The translations under genes were made by a program, and so were the position numbers. Of a stretch of 64,000 nt of DNA, positions 35,323 through 49,300 are shown piece after piece. The notes under the pieces were generated by a model. That model was given only the letters and a program-made list of their open reading frames with translations. It was not told the DNA's origin and did not search any database. Numbering within the stretch: the stretch's first letter is position 1; every line of letters begins with the position of its first letter. This stretch comes from Opisthocomus hoazin (lineage: Eukaryota > Chordata > Aves > Opisthocomiformes > Opisthocomidae): NCBI RefSeq assembly GCF_030867145.1, contig NC_134428.1, forward strand, positions 992,001 to 1,056,000, written 5' to 3'.

Positions 35323-36173
35323 AACACTTCTTACATCTTTTTACAAAATCAAAACTAGCCACTGGCCAAATTCATCAAGATTATGAGAAGTTAGAGTCAT
35401 CCTCAGTAATGCACAGTGCAGTCACTGACGCCTACAGATTTGGACAACAAACATTGAAACTCTACAAACTGGAAGTATTTACCAACGTGACAGCCTAAGT
35501 TTTCAGCGCAGCAGGACCTGCACAGTATGAGCACCCTCAGTCTCAACCTGCCATCTGGTTCACCTCCGTTTCTATCTTGTCTCCTGTCTCTCCGTGCTCT
35601 TCCCTCTGCCAGGCACTCTTCCCAGTCACTCCATCACCTGCCAGTGCCTTTCTCTGTTCTCGTGTTTCGGTGGCAGGTGGTACCTTGAAAGCACTGTTCC
35701 ACCCATGGGACCTGCACCTATTTCTCTCCTCCCGCCTCTTTGTGCTCTGGCTGCGTGACACTTTCTTTGACCTCAGAGGCCCTTTGTGCCTGGCTCTCTC
35801 CTGCTGCTAAAGCCTGTTCCTGCAAGAGTAGAGGCAATTAGTTGGTGTCTCCTCCCTGCTATCTCACCTGCATCTCTCTGGCCTGGGCAGCTGGTGGGAA
35901 CTGTCACCATCAGCCCCAGCTGTCCTAGAAGTCCTCTCCTGGCTCTGGGTGTGCTTGGCATCGAACGTGGTTCCTGAAGGAGAAGAGCAAAACTCCAAGT
36001 AACCCCTGGGCACCAACCTGCTGGGAGAGCTCATTTGAAGGCAGGTTGGCAGCAAGCTCCAAGGCTGGTCCAGGCGTGCTCCCTGTGCCGAGCTCAGCCA
36101 CAGGTCCCACACCCGGCTCTCTTGTTACCAAGAGGGATTTGCTTGCATTTTCCTTGTATTCTAATTCGTGCAC

Positions 36174-36629
36174 GGGAAAAAAGGCAGCAGAAGGACGCAC
36201 TGGCTAAAACCCCTTCTTACTGCCAGCCATAAAGGTGCCTCTCAGCTGGGAGCACGAGAAGGACAAGTAAGCCAAAACAGCAGAATGCAGCAAAAACCAT
36301 AAAACCACACATGAAATGTAAAGAGTGGATTTATTGTCATTATCTCGCAAACCAGGGGATCTCTGATACAGCACCTAGGCAGAAGCACAGAAGCAAAGCA
36401 GGAATGCAGACACCACAGAGCTCAGTCCCTGCTAGAGAAAGAGTGCCAGCTACTGAACTTGGTTCTTTCACCTGGGTACATACGATGTTCACCCAGACAT
36501 AACATTCCACTGTGCCTTGGTCCTTCCCGCAGCAGGGCAGGAATCACAGGCATGTTTGACAGATTGCCTTGGAGTCTGTCAATCCCAGACCTATGTTATC
36601 TAAACACAGATGTTCTGCTTGTTGAGCAC
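36174..36629. other. 456-bp insertion present only in copy 2
   Basis: Copy 1 reads TTCGTGCACACAAG without interruption; copy 2 has 456 extra bases with GCAC on both sides, which could be a 4-bp target duplication or deletion microhomology in copy 1. The minus strand contains AATAAA near the middle (TTTATTGTC on plus at about 36330), as in a polyadenylated element, but TG...CA LTR ends are missing. Confidence 0.6.
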
Positions 36630-37539
36630 ACAAGACTAAACAATGATTAGTATGCTACATGTCTTTTTTGACACCCCAGCTGCAAGTCACTTGAGCGTGT
36701 TTGCAACCCTCCTTGTCAATCTTCCATTATTATGTGACCATTATATGTGACCATCCAACAGCACCCAGCATGTCTCCTGCCCTGAAAGACTGTTATGGAC
36801 AGATGGAGCCCAAAGTCGTGGGCTAAGTGAACTCAATGAACATTTTAGAGGAATGGCCCACAGAGTAAGGAATGATATCTCTGTGTGTAAATCAAAAGAC
36901 AGGAAAAGATTTATTGGGAAGGGTTGGACCTGAGTGGGATGTAGATGGTCTAAAAGAAGAATTGGATACTGTCCTGGTTTCAGCTGTGTGCCATTCACCA
37001 TATCTTTCCCTTGACCATCCTTGTACCCTCCCATGCAAACAGCCCATCTCTATTTACCCTTTCCTCCCTGGCCCTACTTTGGCTTCCTTTGCACCTTCAT
37101 TTGGCATTTCCAAGCTTGTTACCATGGCAATTCCTCCCTTGGTCATAAATTCCACTGAACAGGTACCGCCTTCTTTTATCAGTAGCGTCCTGCAATTCTT
37201 CATGCTGCTGTCTTATCAGCGGCACCACAAATGCGGTACGCACAAATCAAAAGCTGTCAAAATAGAGCTTCACTCCAGGGACACCTTCAAAATCTCTGGG
37301 ATTTGGCAGTAGAAGCCTGATGAATTTTTACAAGAAGTTGGAAGTCATTTATTGTGGGGGAGAATAACTCAGAAAAATGTGGGCAGGTGGGCACCTGAAC
37401 AGCTCAGGAGTCGCAATGAGGAGAAGGGCCTGGGCATTCCAAGAGATGCCAGATGAGCAAGTGGCGCATGCTCCAAGTGAAGAACCCCACAGCATACATG
37501 ACTGCATTAGGAGGAGCGTGGCCACACAGACAAGACAGT

Positions 37540-37940
37540 TATCACCCACTTGACTCACTCACACTGGTGTAGCCACATCTGGACTAGTGTGCCTGTATGT
37601 GGGGCTCCGGGTTTACAGCCTCTGTTGGAGAGGCTGAGGGACCTGGGATTCTTTAGTCTTGTGAAGGCTGAGGGTGCTGAAGTAGAAGGCTGCATCTGCC
37701 TGAAGGGTTGTTTCCGAGATGATGGAGCTTTTCCTGGTAGTGAGAAGGGAAGGAAACCTTCCCAAAATGCTGCTTGGAAGGTTCAGACTAGAGGTGAAGA
37801 AAAAGCAGTCTCCCTCAAAGGGTATCCTTGCTGTGAAAGAGGTCACCCAGAAGGACTCTGGATCCTCCCATGGATTTGAAATTCAAGGAAAAACCAGTGA
37901 GAGTGGAGAGACATCAGTGAAGTTATGGAAATGCTGGTGT
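37540..37940 (+). repeat. CR1 LINE fragment, diverged, copy 2
   Basis: Counterpart of 2290-2690 with a handful of substitutions and the same truncation points. Confidence 0.65.
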
Positions 37941-39681
37941 GAGTGCTAGGTGGAAAGCAAAGATGTGTGACTACAGGCTGAAGGGAAAGAAATGCAGTCA
38001 TGGGACAGAGTAGGACAATCTGCAGTTGAGATGGCTAAGGACTCTGATGGGGCAAAAAGTTTCAACAAGACCGAGGCCTTTGTCCCCTTTGCCATGGCAA
38101 TTACCTCTATCACCGATTCCTACCAGGAGAAACTTTCTTTTGAGGCTCTAAGCCGTTTCATCCTCGCGTCTTCTTAGGGAGGCTGAGAGGTTTTGCAGAT
38201 TTTTCCTACACTTGTCATTTCTCACCCGCACATTCAGCTGTCCCCAAGAAGAGCCCTGAGCCATGTGTGAGGGACAGGGTCTGCCTTCCCAGGGCCTGGG
38301 GCTCAGCCCTTGGCCTTTCTGCTTCATAAAGCAGGCCAAGGGTTTGCTCAGCATTGCAGCCACCTGCACAGTGCCTCTGCCTACCTGCAATCGTGGCCTC
38401 CAATTCTCTGCTCTAAGGAGTCCCTGGGGAGGCTTTGTCAGTAATGGACCGCAGTGAGGCCAATCAATGCTTCCAGGTACTTTCAGTTTTGCTTCTGCCT
38501 TCCTGAGCATTTTTTTTGATTTCCTCTCAGCATCTGAGGTTCATGGACTCAACACCAAATACCCCATGGGAGTCATTAAAATACAGAAAGTGCTAAGCTA
38601 ACAAGCTCCTGTAAATTTCTTCAATACTTCAAGACTAGCAGGAGCTTTTTCACAGTATAGATAAGGAGGAATACGTTATACTGTGCCTAATAAAAATGTT
38701 GTTTTTATTTTAAGGGATATTTTGAAGTGCTCTTCAGTTGACAGAATTAGCGGTAGAAACATTGTTCAAGTGATATTGTTCCAGGGTGTCTTCTCAGGAG
38801 GGCTGGACAGGAAGGAGAAGCAGTCCCTTAACATCTGACACTCTATGGACAACTTTGCTCCTCACCTCCCCAACCTCAACATTTCTCTCATCGGCCACCT
38901 GGGACTTGTGTCACTGCTCTTTGCGTCAGACTCCTTCACTCGTCTCTGCAACTGGATGTTACAGCTCCATTGCACCATCTCCCACCTTCTCTCCACAGAG
39001 AGCTGGCTGTACACACGAACAGCAGGAGTTTTCCTATTTGCAAGAAAAATAATTAAAACATAATCAAGTTCCATAAACAAAACACTCTCTGCAATTACAT
39101 GGCAATTACTATCTACATCTAATGAGGTTGCCTTCCTATAAGACATAATCCTATGAGAAATATTGTAGCTAGGTAGAGCAAAAAAAATAGTCATAAACAT
39201 AATTAGAGAGTTGGCAAAGGAGACAACTAGACTACTGAAAGGCAGGTAAACTTTTAACTCCCTGATGTCAAAACAGCAGCTCGGTAGGTGACAGGAATCT
39301 GAATGCACAAAGAGTAAAGGGAGGAGAAAACTGGAGAATAATGGAAAGGGCCTTTGTCTAGGCAGCCTGCATCTGAAAAAAATACTTTAGAAATAGTGAA
39401 GACAGGTGAAAATATATGAAAGTTTCGAGAAATTCAAGACACCATTTAACAGCGAGAACAATGGTAATGAAGTTTTAGGGAGAGATTGACATTTCTTTGG
39501 AATATCCCTTTCAAAGCTTCCTGCCATTGGTCGAGGGCTCTTGTGAGTGAGGACAAGGCAATGTAGCGCCTGTTGTTGAAAGAGCTCAGAAAGTCAACCC
39601 AGGGAACCCCAGGCTGTACAAGGTCACTTTGGCATTTCTGTGCACCTAAAAAAGAACATGTCCAAAAGCAGTCAGCATGGA

Positions 39682-39726
39682 TTGATGATGGGTCGATCTT
39701 TTCCAACCTATGATTCTATGATTCTA
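39682..39726 (+). repeat. CR1 3' terminal repeat, copy 2
   Basis: TTTTCCAACCTATGATTC and the ATTCTATG tail repeat, as at 4436-4478. Confidence 0.7.
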
Positions 39727-40767
39727 AGCAGGGGAGAGTGTTATCTTCTCAGCTCAGCATGGTGGGGGCCTACGGTCAGTATGAACACTGACCTGCAAAC
39801 TCATGATGCCCCAAGGGGGGATGAGGAAGAAGAGCCCAGTGCCTGTCCTGTGCCAACTCCTTGCCAGCTCTGCCCTCCTACAGGTGTAATAGTTCTTCCT
39901 TACTCTGGCGGACGTTTGCCACCATCTCCTTGAGAAGATCAACTACAGGCCTGTGTGTGCCTCTGCACCCCTGTACAGAAAGAGCCCGTTTCACGGCATT
40001 TTGGGACCTGAGCACTCTGTCCCTGTGGGCTGGGTCCATTCTCTGCAGCAAAGCGGAATCCCCACTGTGCCCCAGATTTGTGGTTGCTCCTGAGGACCTA
40101 TGTGAGGAGGGTCACAGTGAGACCCCAACTCTCAGCACTGATTCTCCATGCTGGTCAGAGCACATCTGTGGAAAGCCTGTGGGAGAGCAGCCTTATTTCT
40201 CTGAGTATGGGCTCACCCTTCCCAGAGGCTGGGCACCCTGCACTGGAAGTCCATGTCTCACACCCCATTTTCATTGCGGGTCTTCTTGCCAGGGGAGCAG
40301 CTGAGACAACATCTCGTGGCCCTCAGCGCCTGTGCATGGCTGTGGACAGGCTTGTTCCTCCCCAGTCGCACAAGCACACAGTGGATGAAGACACGAAACA
40401 CCCAAGGAACAAGAGGTGGGCCCTGGCTCTGCTCAAGCCAGTGGTGATGGTGGAACAGAAAGGACCTGGAAACAGGATCAGAGTAAGAAACATCATTCAT
40501 CCAGCTGAGACTCCAACAGCCCTGCCCAGCCTCATCCAACTCAGACAGCCCAAGGGGTGCTTCCCTTGTGATATGGGATCTCCACCTGGAATCAAGACAA
40601 TTGGAGACGCTTATCCCTGGAAAGCCACCAAAAGGACACCTGGGCTTGACCAGCACCCTCACTTCACATCTCCCAGTGCGGCCAGAAAGGTTTCCTAGCC
40701 CTGATTGGGCAGAGCAGGAGAGGACCAAGTGCTCCAGCTCCAGCTGTCTGAGGCTGGGGAGTCAGGG

Positions 40768-40772
40768 AAAAA
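40768..40772 (-). terminator. Pol III terminator of tRNA-Ala, copy 2
   Basis: T5 on the minus strand, 8 bases beyond the tRNA 3' end, same as in copy 1. Confidence 0.8.
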
Positions 40773-40780
40773 GCACCCCT

Positions 40781-40852
40781 TGGAGATGCTGGGGATCGAA
40801 CCCAGGACCTCCCACATGCAAAGCGGGTGCTCTTCCAGTGAGCTACATCCCC
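40781..40852 (-). tRNA. tRNA-Ala (anticodon TGC), copy 2
   Basis: All 72 bases appear identical to the copy 1 tRNA, including the D-loop ACTGGAA variant, A and B boxes and the full cloverleaf. Flanking DNA differs between the copies by scattered substitutions, so identity over the tRNA is compatible with selection, but 72 bases are too few to prove it. If the duplicon is repeated further, the tRNA is amplified with it. Confidence 0.92.
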
Positions 40853-41439
40853 TTGACATCTGCTGGCAGAAGACACTCTCCTCCCATGACAAGTCTATGA
40901 CAAGCACAGTCCTGTTGTCCTTGAGTGCCCAGGGACCCTCTGCAGAAAGCAGCACTTGAAGCCTTCAGAGACAGAGGAGGTTGGCACTGCCTGTCTGCTG
41001 CAGCCTGATCCTGGCACAGGGCTGCACTGCAGAGCTCTCCCCCTTCAACTTCTCTGCAGGGCCATGGGGCAGAAGGAGACTTTTGCTGCAGGTGCTGCTC
41101 CCACTCTCTGGCCCAGTCCAGGGTGTTTCAATGGAGAGGAGCACACTCCTTCCCCCGAGCCTCCTCTTCCACCCAGGGCCACAGCCCTCTGTGTCACATC
41201 TGTGCCCAGCCCCAAAGCAGGAACAACGCAACAGGGTGAGGGAAACGCCCTTTTTGGGGTGAGGTGTCCCCAAGACAGATATCTTACACTCTCTCCTCCA
41301 GGTACCGGGCCTCCCTCTGCACCCCCCTGTGCCCCCCATGCGTGGCAGTGAGTTGAATAGCAGGCTTCCATCTCTGTGGGGCTGGGGCTGGGGATTGGGC
41401 TCGTGGACCTTCCCACTCCTGTAGCCCTGAGGATCTCTT

Positions 41440-42770
41440 TCTCCTCAGGCCTCTCGGCCTCTGCCCACCGCGGCCCCGCCCCAGCCCGGCTGCGACTGAC
41501 AGGTGCCTCCGGCAGCTGAAGCTGCCCTGGAAGAGCTGTGGTGGCAGGCGCTGCTCGGGGCGTTTTGTTTTCAAAAATCACATCATTGAGCTGGAATTGT
41601 GTCTGTGCGATCAGGTGCTGGGGATCTTCTGGCGCTGCTCTGCTGCTTCTGGAGCGCGACCTGACAGCCTTTGTCACCCAGAGCTTTCCCGTCTGTGCCC
41701 AGAGGAGCGATGGCCACGGCGCTGAATGACTCCCGTGAGTAACGGCTTCCCCAGTAGGCTTGGGTTTAGCGCATCCCCAAGGGGAAAGCTCGGCGGAGCC
41801 GGCGCCAGGCCGAGCGCGGGATCCCCGCCGCCGTACCCCCCTCACGCCGCCCCCGAAATGCACCGCGCCGGCGCGGGGCTGACGCCTCGTTCCACGTCTG
41901 CGAGCGCCCGGCGAGCCCCCGTGCCGAACACTGAGACGGGGCCAACAGGCTCGTTCCGAGGCTGGTGGCTCCGCACAAAAAGGTGCTTTTCTGATCAAAC
42001 GAAGCGGGTTTCGTGATTTACCCTACCACTGCACCATGTTTTCAGCAGAAAATTAGCCGCAGCTCCCCGTTTCTTGTGGGGGGGACCCACGTCAGACCCT
42101 GCTGCTGCCTCGCTGGGAGCTCTTGGCTCTCCCCGTGTCACTCTTCCCAGCGGATTTACCCTCTGTACATACAATGGGGCAGGGGGTTTATTAATAACAA
42201 ACAGCCCAAAAAGCTCCGGGTAGGTGCAGAGCAAGAGTGGGTCTTCAGGCCTCCTCCGACAGGGGCGGGGGGTCCTAAGGAGAAGTTCGGCGGGCGCTGG
42301 CCCAGGGGAGGGGAGCGACAGGAGGAACAAAAGGCGATGGTTCCCCTCAGAGCCAACCCCCAGCTCGCCAGCGCAAGCCTCCATGTCCTGTCCCCCATCC
42401 CCGGGAACCACCAACCCGAGACGCCGGGGAGGAAGCGCGGCCGCCCGCTGGGGAGCCGGCCGGGGGTTCCCTGAGGTGGCGGGGCGGGCTGAGGGGGAGA
42501 AGCGTGAGGCATGAAGTGCTGCCTACCCCCATCAAGGACGAGCGCTCGGCGGGGCGTGCGGGAGCCGCGTGGTTTGGGCTGTGGGTGTGGGGATTAGAGG
42601 GTCCCCAGGCGGGAAAGACTCTCCGGCCCCTCAGCTCTTCCCCTCCTCGCCGCCGGGTGACTGGAATGAGGTAAGGGGTGGCTTCAGCCCCGGGGAGGGA
42701 GGGGGGGCTGCCGCGGCTGGAAGCGGCTCTAGCATGGAGGGGGAGGTAACGGAGAGGGCCGGCGCTGGGG
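41440..42770. promoter_or_regulatory. CpG-rich island, copy 2
   Basis: Counterpart of 6190-7520 with the same CpG-dense core. The minus frame reaches 317 codons here (41045-41998) because a stop in copy 1 is lost; the frame has no domain and I treat it as a GC-rich artefact. Confidence 0.6.
41710..41734 (+). other. Candidate first coding exon (MATALNDS), copy 2
   Basis: Identical to 6461-6485, including the ATG context and the GTGAGT donor at 41735. No downstream exon was recognised. Confidence 0.25.
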
Positions 42771-42910
42771 GTAGGGAACCGCTGGAGGTCTGGGCTGAGT
42801 TTGCAGAGGAACCGGCACAGAAAAGAGCTCGTCGAGGCTCAGCTTGCACTTTCTCAAACTCGGGCGAACAATGGAAGCGGGATGGCAAGGAGCAGATTCC
42901 TACCTCCTAA
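42734..42910 (+). other. 58-codon open frame in CpG island, copy 2, doubtful
   Basis: Same frame as 7485-7661 with mostly replacement differences. The spacer following it, to 43430, holds a CT-rich tract and no gene. Confidence 0.12.
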
Positions 42911-43430
42911 ATCTTCTGGCTATTAGTTCCCCTCCGCTTTGTTTACCTCTCCCATTTTACTGTAGTTTCTCACCAGTTGAACAAGGCAATGAGGTCACTG
43001 TTTGGAGATCAGGGTGCACAAGTCAGCCTGGGTGTGAAGACAGAGACTAATCGGGAAAATTGGTCACGGGAGAGGAATGGGGGGGCTGTACCCCAGTACA
43101 GGATCTGCAGTGGGTGTGCTGGGTGAGTTTAATGATGCCTTAAACTTCCCGCTCTTCAGTACTGTTGCACGAAGCAAGTGGGTTGAATCTCGACAGACAC
43201 TGTTTTGCTGCTTGCTTTTGTTTATTTTTTTCTAAGCAAAGAAGAAAGTTAAGAAAAATTTTGCAGAGGTAACCAAAGTCACAGTTCAGATACCTGCCAT
43301 GTCTTTGTTTCCCTCGTTCCCTCCCTTCCTTCCCAGCATTTTGCAATTGCAGATGCAGATCTGCGGGTCCCTTTCTCCCTGCCAAAGGAGCCAGAAAATT
43401 TCATGAACCATTTTGCATCCAGTCCATGAA

Positions 43431-46371
43431 AAGTTTTTGAAATCATTGCCTGTATTTGTAGGTATTGCTTGTTTTGCTTGAAATCTTTAGCTTTTTGCGT
43501 AGCCTTGCTATGTCTGTTTTAGTGTGCTGCCCTCAGTTTTTTTTTTTTGCCTTGGTTTCCTGAATCTTCCTCCCTGTTTCAAGGTTCATTTGAAGTGTAA
43601 GGTTTTGAAATCGCTGTTTTCAAGAGTTCTGTGTCATTCCTTAGTTTGTTAGTATTCTAGAATTTCTTTCGAAGTCTCTCTTTTAGTTCGCGGTCCTTGT
43701 ATTTCCCTAGAGTTTTTCTTTTGTTCCCTAATCTCTGTTGATTTTTCACTTGTCAACGTTCATGTCTTCGTCTTCCATTCTATTCTAGTCAGTCTTTGTT
43801 CTTTTTCCAGAACACCGTGGCTTTGTACATTGTCTTTCTACATCTCCTTTTAGTTTGCTGCCACTCTTTTGTTTCGTTTGTCCCTTCACTTCCTTCATTC
43901 TCCTCCCTACTGAGATGTTATTGAAGGCTAAGTTTTTGAAATCATTGCCTATATTTGTAGGTATTGCTAGTTTTGCTCTAGATCTCCAGCTTTTTGCATT
44001 GTCTTTCTATGTCTGTTTATAGTGTGTTGCCCTCAGATTTTTAGGTTTTGCCTTGACTTCCTCAATCTTCCTCCCTAGTTACGTTTTCTTTCTAAGTCGA
44101 AGGGTTTCCAGAGTGGCCGTGCTTTCTACGTTGTCTTTCTACGGCTGTTTTAGTTTGTTGCCGTGGGTTATAAGTTTTGCTCTTTACTTCCTTAATCTTC
44201 CTCCCAATTTCAGTGTTCATATGAAGTCGGAGGATTTCATATATTTATGTCTTCAGAAATTTTGTGTCATTCCTTCGTACTTACTTGTATTGTTCTTTTT
44301 TTTTTCCCTTTGTTTCTTTATTCTCTGTCGGTTTTTCACTTTTTGACATTCATTTCTTGGTCTTCCTTTCTGTTGTAGTCATTCTGTCTTGGTTTGCGTC
44401 TTTGTGCTGGCTTTTTACATTGTCTTTCCAGAGTTGTTTCAGTCTGCTGCCACTCTTTTGTTTTGTATTTCCTTTGACATCCTTTATTCTCCTTCCTATT
44501 GAGATCTTATTGAAGGCTAAGATTTTGAAATCATTGCCTGTATTTGTAGGTATTGCTTGTTTTGCTTGAAATCTTTAGCTTTTTGCGTAGCCTTGCTATG
44601 TCTGTTTTAGTGTGCTGCCCTCACTTTTTAGTTTTTGCCTTGATTTCCTGAATCTTCTTCCGTGTTTCAAAGTTCATTTGAAGTGTAAGGTTTTGAAATC
44701 GGTGTCTTCAAGAGTTCTGTGTCATTCCTTAGGTTGTTAGTATTTTAGATTTTCTTTCGAACTCTCTCTTTTAGTTCGCGGTCCTTGTATTTCCCTAGAG
44801 TTTTTCTTTTGTTCCCTAATCTCGGTTGGTTTTTCACTTGTCAACGTTCATGTCTTCATCTTCCATTCTATTCTGGCCACTTTTTGTTGTTTTTCCAGAA
44901 CACCGTGGCTTTGTACATTGTCTTTTAACATCTCCTTTTAGTTTGCTGCCACTCTTTTGTTTCGTTTGTCCCTTCACTTCCTTCATTCTCCTCCCTACTG
45001 AGATGTTATTGAAGTCTAAGTTTTTGAAATCATTGCTTTTTTTTGTAGGTATTGCTAGTTTTGCTATAGATCTCCAGCTTTTTGCATTGTCTTTCTATGT
45101 CTGTTGTAGTGTGCTGACCTCAGATTTTTAGTTTTTGCCTTGAGTTCCTGAATCTTCCTCCCTAGTTAACTTTTCTTGCTAAGTGGAAGTTTTTTCCAGA
45201 CTGGCCGTGCTTTCTGCATTGTCCTTCTACGACTGTTTCAGTTTGCTGCCGTGGGTTATTAGTTTTGCTCTTTACTTCCTTAATCTTCATCCAAATTTCA
45301 GTGTTCCTACGAAGTCTGAGGATTTCATATATTTTTGTCTTCAAAGGTTTTGTGTCATTCCTTTGTACTTACTTGTATTGTTTTATATTTTTTTTCTTTG
45401 TTTCTTCAATCTGCATTTTTTTTCACTTTTTGACATTCATTTCTTTTTCTTTCTATTGTAGTCATTCTGTTTTGGTTTGCGTCTTTATGCTGGGTTTGTA
45501 CATTGTCTTTCCACAGCTGTTTCAGTCTGCTGCCACTCTTTTATTTAGTATTTCCCTTGACTTCCTTCATCTTCCTTTATATCAGAGATCTCATTGAATG
45601 CTAAGTTTTTGAAATCATTGCCTATATTTGTAGTTATTGCTAGTTTTGCTATAGATCTCCATCTTTTTGCATAGCCTTGGTATGTCTGTTTTAGTTGCTG
45701 CTCTCGGTTTTTAGGTTTTGCCTTGACTTCCTTAATCTTCCTCCCTAGTTACGTTTTATTTCTAAGTCGAAGGGTTTCCAGAGTGGCTGTGCTTTCTACA
45801 TTGTCTTTCTATGGCTGTTTTAGATTGCTGCCCTGGGTTATTAGTTTTTCCCTTGACTTCCTTAATCTTCCTCCCAATTTCAGTGTTCGTATGAAGTCTG
45901 AGGAATTCATATATTGCTGTCTTCAAGAGTTTTGTGTCATTCCTTCGTACTTACCAGTATTGTTCTATTTTTTTTTCCTTGTTTCTTCAATCTGTGGTTT
46001 TTTTCACTTTTTGACATTAATTTCTTGGTCTTCCTTTCTGTTGTAGTCATCCTGTCTTGGTTTGCGTCTTGATGCTGGCTTTTTACATTGTCATTCCACA
46101 GCTGTTTCAGTCTGCTGCCACTCTTTTGTTTAGTACTTCCCTTGACATCCTTCATCCTCCTTTCCATTGAGATCTTATTGAAGGCTAAGTTTTTGAAATC
46201 ATTGCCTGTATTTGTAGGTATTGCTTGTTTTGCTTTCAATCTTTAGCTTTTTGCGTAGCCTTGCTATGTCTGTTTTAGTGTGCTGCCCTCAGTTTTTAGT
46301 TTTTGCCTTGGTTTCCTGAATCTTCCTCCCTGTTTCAAGGTTCATTTGAAGTGTAAGGTTTTGAAATCACT
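43431..46371. repeat. T-rich higher-order satellite, block A copy 2
   Basis: The marker TTTTTGAAATCATTGC recurs near 43433, 43936, 44525, 45025, 45607 and 46186. One extra unit of about 579 bp (about 45603-46181) is present compared with copy 1. It ends at the same TTTTGAAATC/CTGGGTGCCC junction as copy 1. Confidence 0.9.
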
Positions 46372-49300
46372 GGGTGCCCATCAATGTGCCAGGAGACCAC
46401 TGAAGCACGATGTGCTTAACAAAACTAATGCTGGGTCCACAGAAATATGGCAGGTGGCCATACAACGCCATGTGCTCACCTCGATAATTGCCAGATGCGA
46501 CCAAAAGATATGCCAGGTGCCCACCATGATGCCAGGTGACCACCAAAATACCAGATGCCCAGAAAAAGAAAGGCTGGGTCCTTATCAAGATGCTGGTGCT
46601 CACAAAAATGTATGCTGTGTGCCCAGCAAGATGCCACGAGGCAATAAAAATTCCAGGTGCACACCAAAAGAAACACTGGGTGCCCATGAAGATGCTGTGT
46701 GGCCAACTGAATGCCACATACACAACCAAAGAAAGGCTGTGTGCTTATAAAGATGCCAGGGGGACACCAAAACACCATGTGTCCACCAAATCAAGTCCGG
46801 TTGCCTGTCAAGATGCCAGTTGGGCACCAGAAAAAATGTCAAGTAGCCAGCAAGATGGTAGGTGTCCAGCAAAAGAAATGCAACGTGCCCAGCAAGATGA
46901 CACATGGCCAGCAAAAGAAATGCCAGGTGCCCACCAAAACAAAACCTGCATGCCCACGAAAACTCCATTTGGCCACTAAAACAGCACATGCCCACAAGAA
47001 TAAGGGATGGATGCCCAGCCAAAATAAATGCCAGGTGCCCACCAAAACAAACGGTGGCTGCCAACCAAGATGCAAGGTGACTAAAAAAAAAAACATGTGC
47101 ACAAAAAAATATATGGTGAGTCCCTATGAAGATGTCAGGTGGCCACCACAACAAGTACTGGTTGCCAACCAAGATACCAGGTGGCCACCAAAACACCAGG
47201 TGTATATTAAAAGAAATTCGAGGTGCCCACTAAAATGCCAGGTGGAAACCAAAACACAACGTGCCCAGCAAAAGAAATGCCAAGTGCCTCCCAAGATTGC
47301 AGGTGGCCACCAAAATGCCACATGACCACTAAATGAAACGCTGTCTGCCCACCAACATGAAGGCCACGTGCCTACCAACAGAAAAACTGGATGCCAACCA
47401 AAGGACTATGTGCCCACCAAAAGAAATGCTGGGTACCCACCAAGATGCTGGGTGCCAATGAGAAGAAATGCTGGGTGCGTGCAAAGATGCTAGGTGGCCA
47501 CCTAAGTGCTTGGTGGTGACCCAGAAAAATACCGGGTGCCCACCAAGACGGCAACTGGCAACCAGAATAAACACCGGGTGTGCACAAAAAGGCCAGGTGG
47601 CCAGCAAAAACCGGGTGCCCACCGAAAGGAACTCTGGGTGCCCACCAAGATGCCAGGTGCCCGCCAAAACGCCACGTGGCCAGCAAAAGAAACGCCGGGT
47701 GACTAAGTAGTAGACAGGTGCCCCCCAAGATGCCAGGTGGTCTCTATAATGCCATGTGCTCACTCAGATAAATGCCAGATGCCCACCAAGATGTCAGGTG
47801 GCCACCAAATAGTCATGTGCCCAGGAAAATCAACACTGGGTGACCACCAAGATGCCAGGTGCCCACCAAAATGCCACATGACCACCAAAAGAAAGGCTGG
47901 GTCCTTACCAAATTTTGGTGCTACCTCCAAAATACATGCTGGGTGCCCAGAAAGATGCCTGGTGACACCCAAAATGCCGGGTTCCCACCAGAAGATACAC
48001 TGGGTGCCCATGAAGATGCTGGGTGACAAACTAAATGTCACATGCCCACCAAAATAAATGCTGCGTGTCCACATAGATGTCAGGTGGCCACGAAAAAGCT
48101 ATGTGTACACCAACTAAAGGCTGGTTGCCTGTCAAGATGACACGTGGGCATCAAAAGAAATGCTGGGTGCACACCAAGATGCCAGGTGGCCACCAAAAGA
48201 AATGCCACGTGTCCAGCAAGATGACACATGGCCAGCAAAAGAAATGCCAGCTGCGCACCAAAAGAAAACCTGCATGCACACCAAAACGCCATGTGGTCAC
48301 CAAAACACCATATGCCCACAAGAATAAGCGATGGGTGCCCAGCAAACCAAATGCCAGGTGCTCACCAAAAGAAACGGTGGGTGCCAACAAAGATGCCAGC
48401 TGGCCAACAAAAGAAACGCTGGGTGCCCATCAATATTCCAGGTGGCTATCAATACGCCAGGTGCTCACGTAAAGAAATGACAGGTGGCCACCAAAACACC
48501 ACGTGCTCACCAAAACTAATGCTGGGTGCGCACAAGGATGAAAGATAGACACCAAAAAGCCATGTGCTCAGGAAAATAAATGCTGGGTGCCCACCAAGAT
48601 GCCAGGTGCCCACAAAAATGCCACATGCCCACCAAAAGAAAAACTGCGTGCCCATGAAGATGCTGGGTGGCCAAATAAATTCCACATGCCCACCGAAAGA
48701 AACGCTGTGTGCCCACAAAGATGCCAGGTGGCCACTAAAAGAAATGCCAGCTGCCCACCAAAATGCCACGTGCCAACCAAAATAAACGCCACGTGTGCAC
48801 CAAAAGAAATCTGGGTGCCCACCAAAACACCATGTGGCCACCAAAACACCACATGCCCACAAGAATAAACAGTGGGTTCTCAGCAAACGAAATGTCAGGT
48901 GCCCAACAAAACGCCAGGTGCCCACCAATAGAAATGGTGCATGCCAACAACGATGGCTGGTGTCCACCAAAATAAATGCTGGCTGCGCACCGAGAGGCCA
49001 GGTGGCCAAAAAAATACCGCGTGCCCACAAAAACTAGTGCCGAGTGCCCACCAAGATGCCAGGTGGCCACCAAAAGAAGTGCCAGGTGCCCACCAAGATG
49101 CTGCGTGCCCACCAAAAGGAACACCAGGTACTCACCAAGATGCCAGGTGACCACGAAAATGCCATGTGCCTGCCAAGAGAAACACCGTCTGCCTACCAAA
49201 ATGTCATGTGCTCACCAAAAGAAATGCTGGGTGTCCACCAAGATGCTGAGTGCTCACCAAAATAAAGTTGGGTGCCCACCAAGATACCAGGGGACCACAA

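Noticed and set aside
41045-41998. 317-codon minus frame across the CpG island
   Set aside because: In copy 1 the same region is split into 102- and 237-codon frames; Arg/Ala/Pro/Gly-rich reading is typical of GC-rich DNA.
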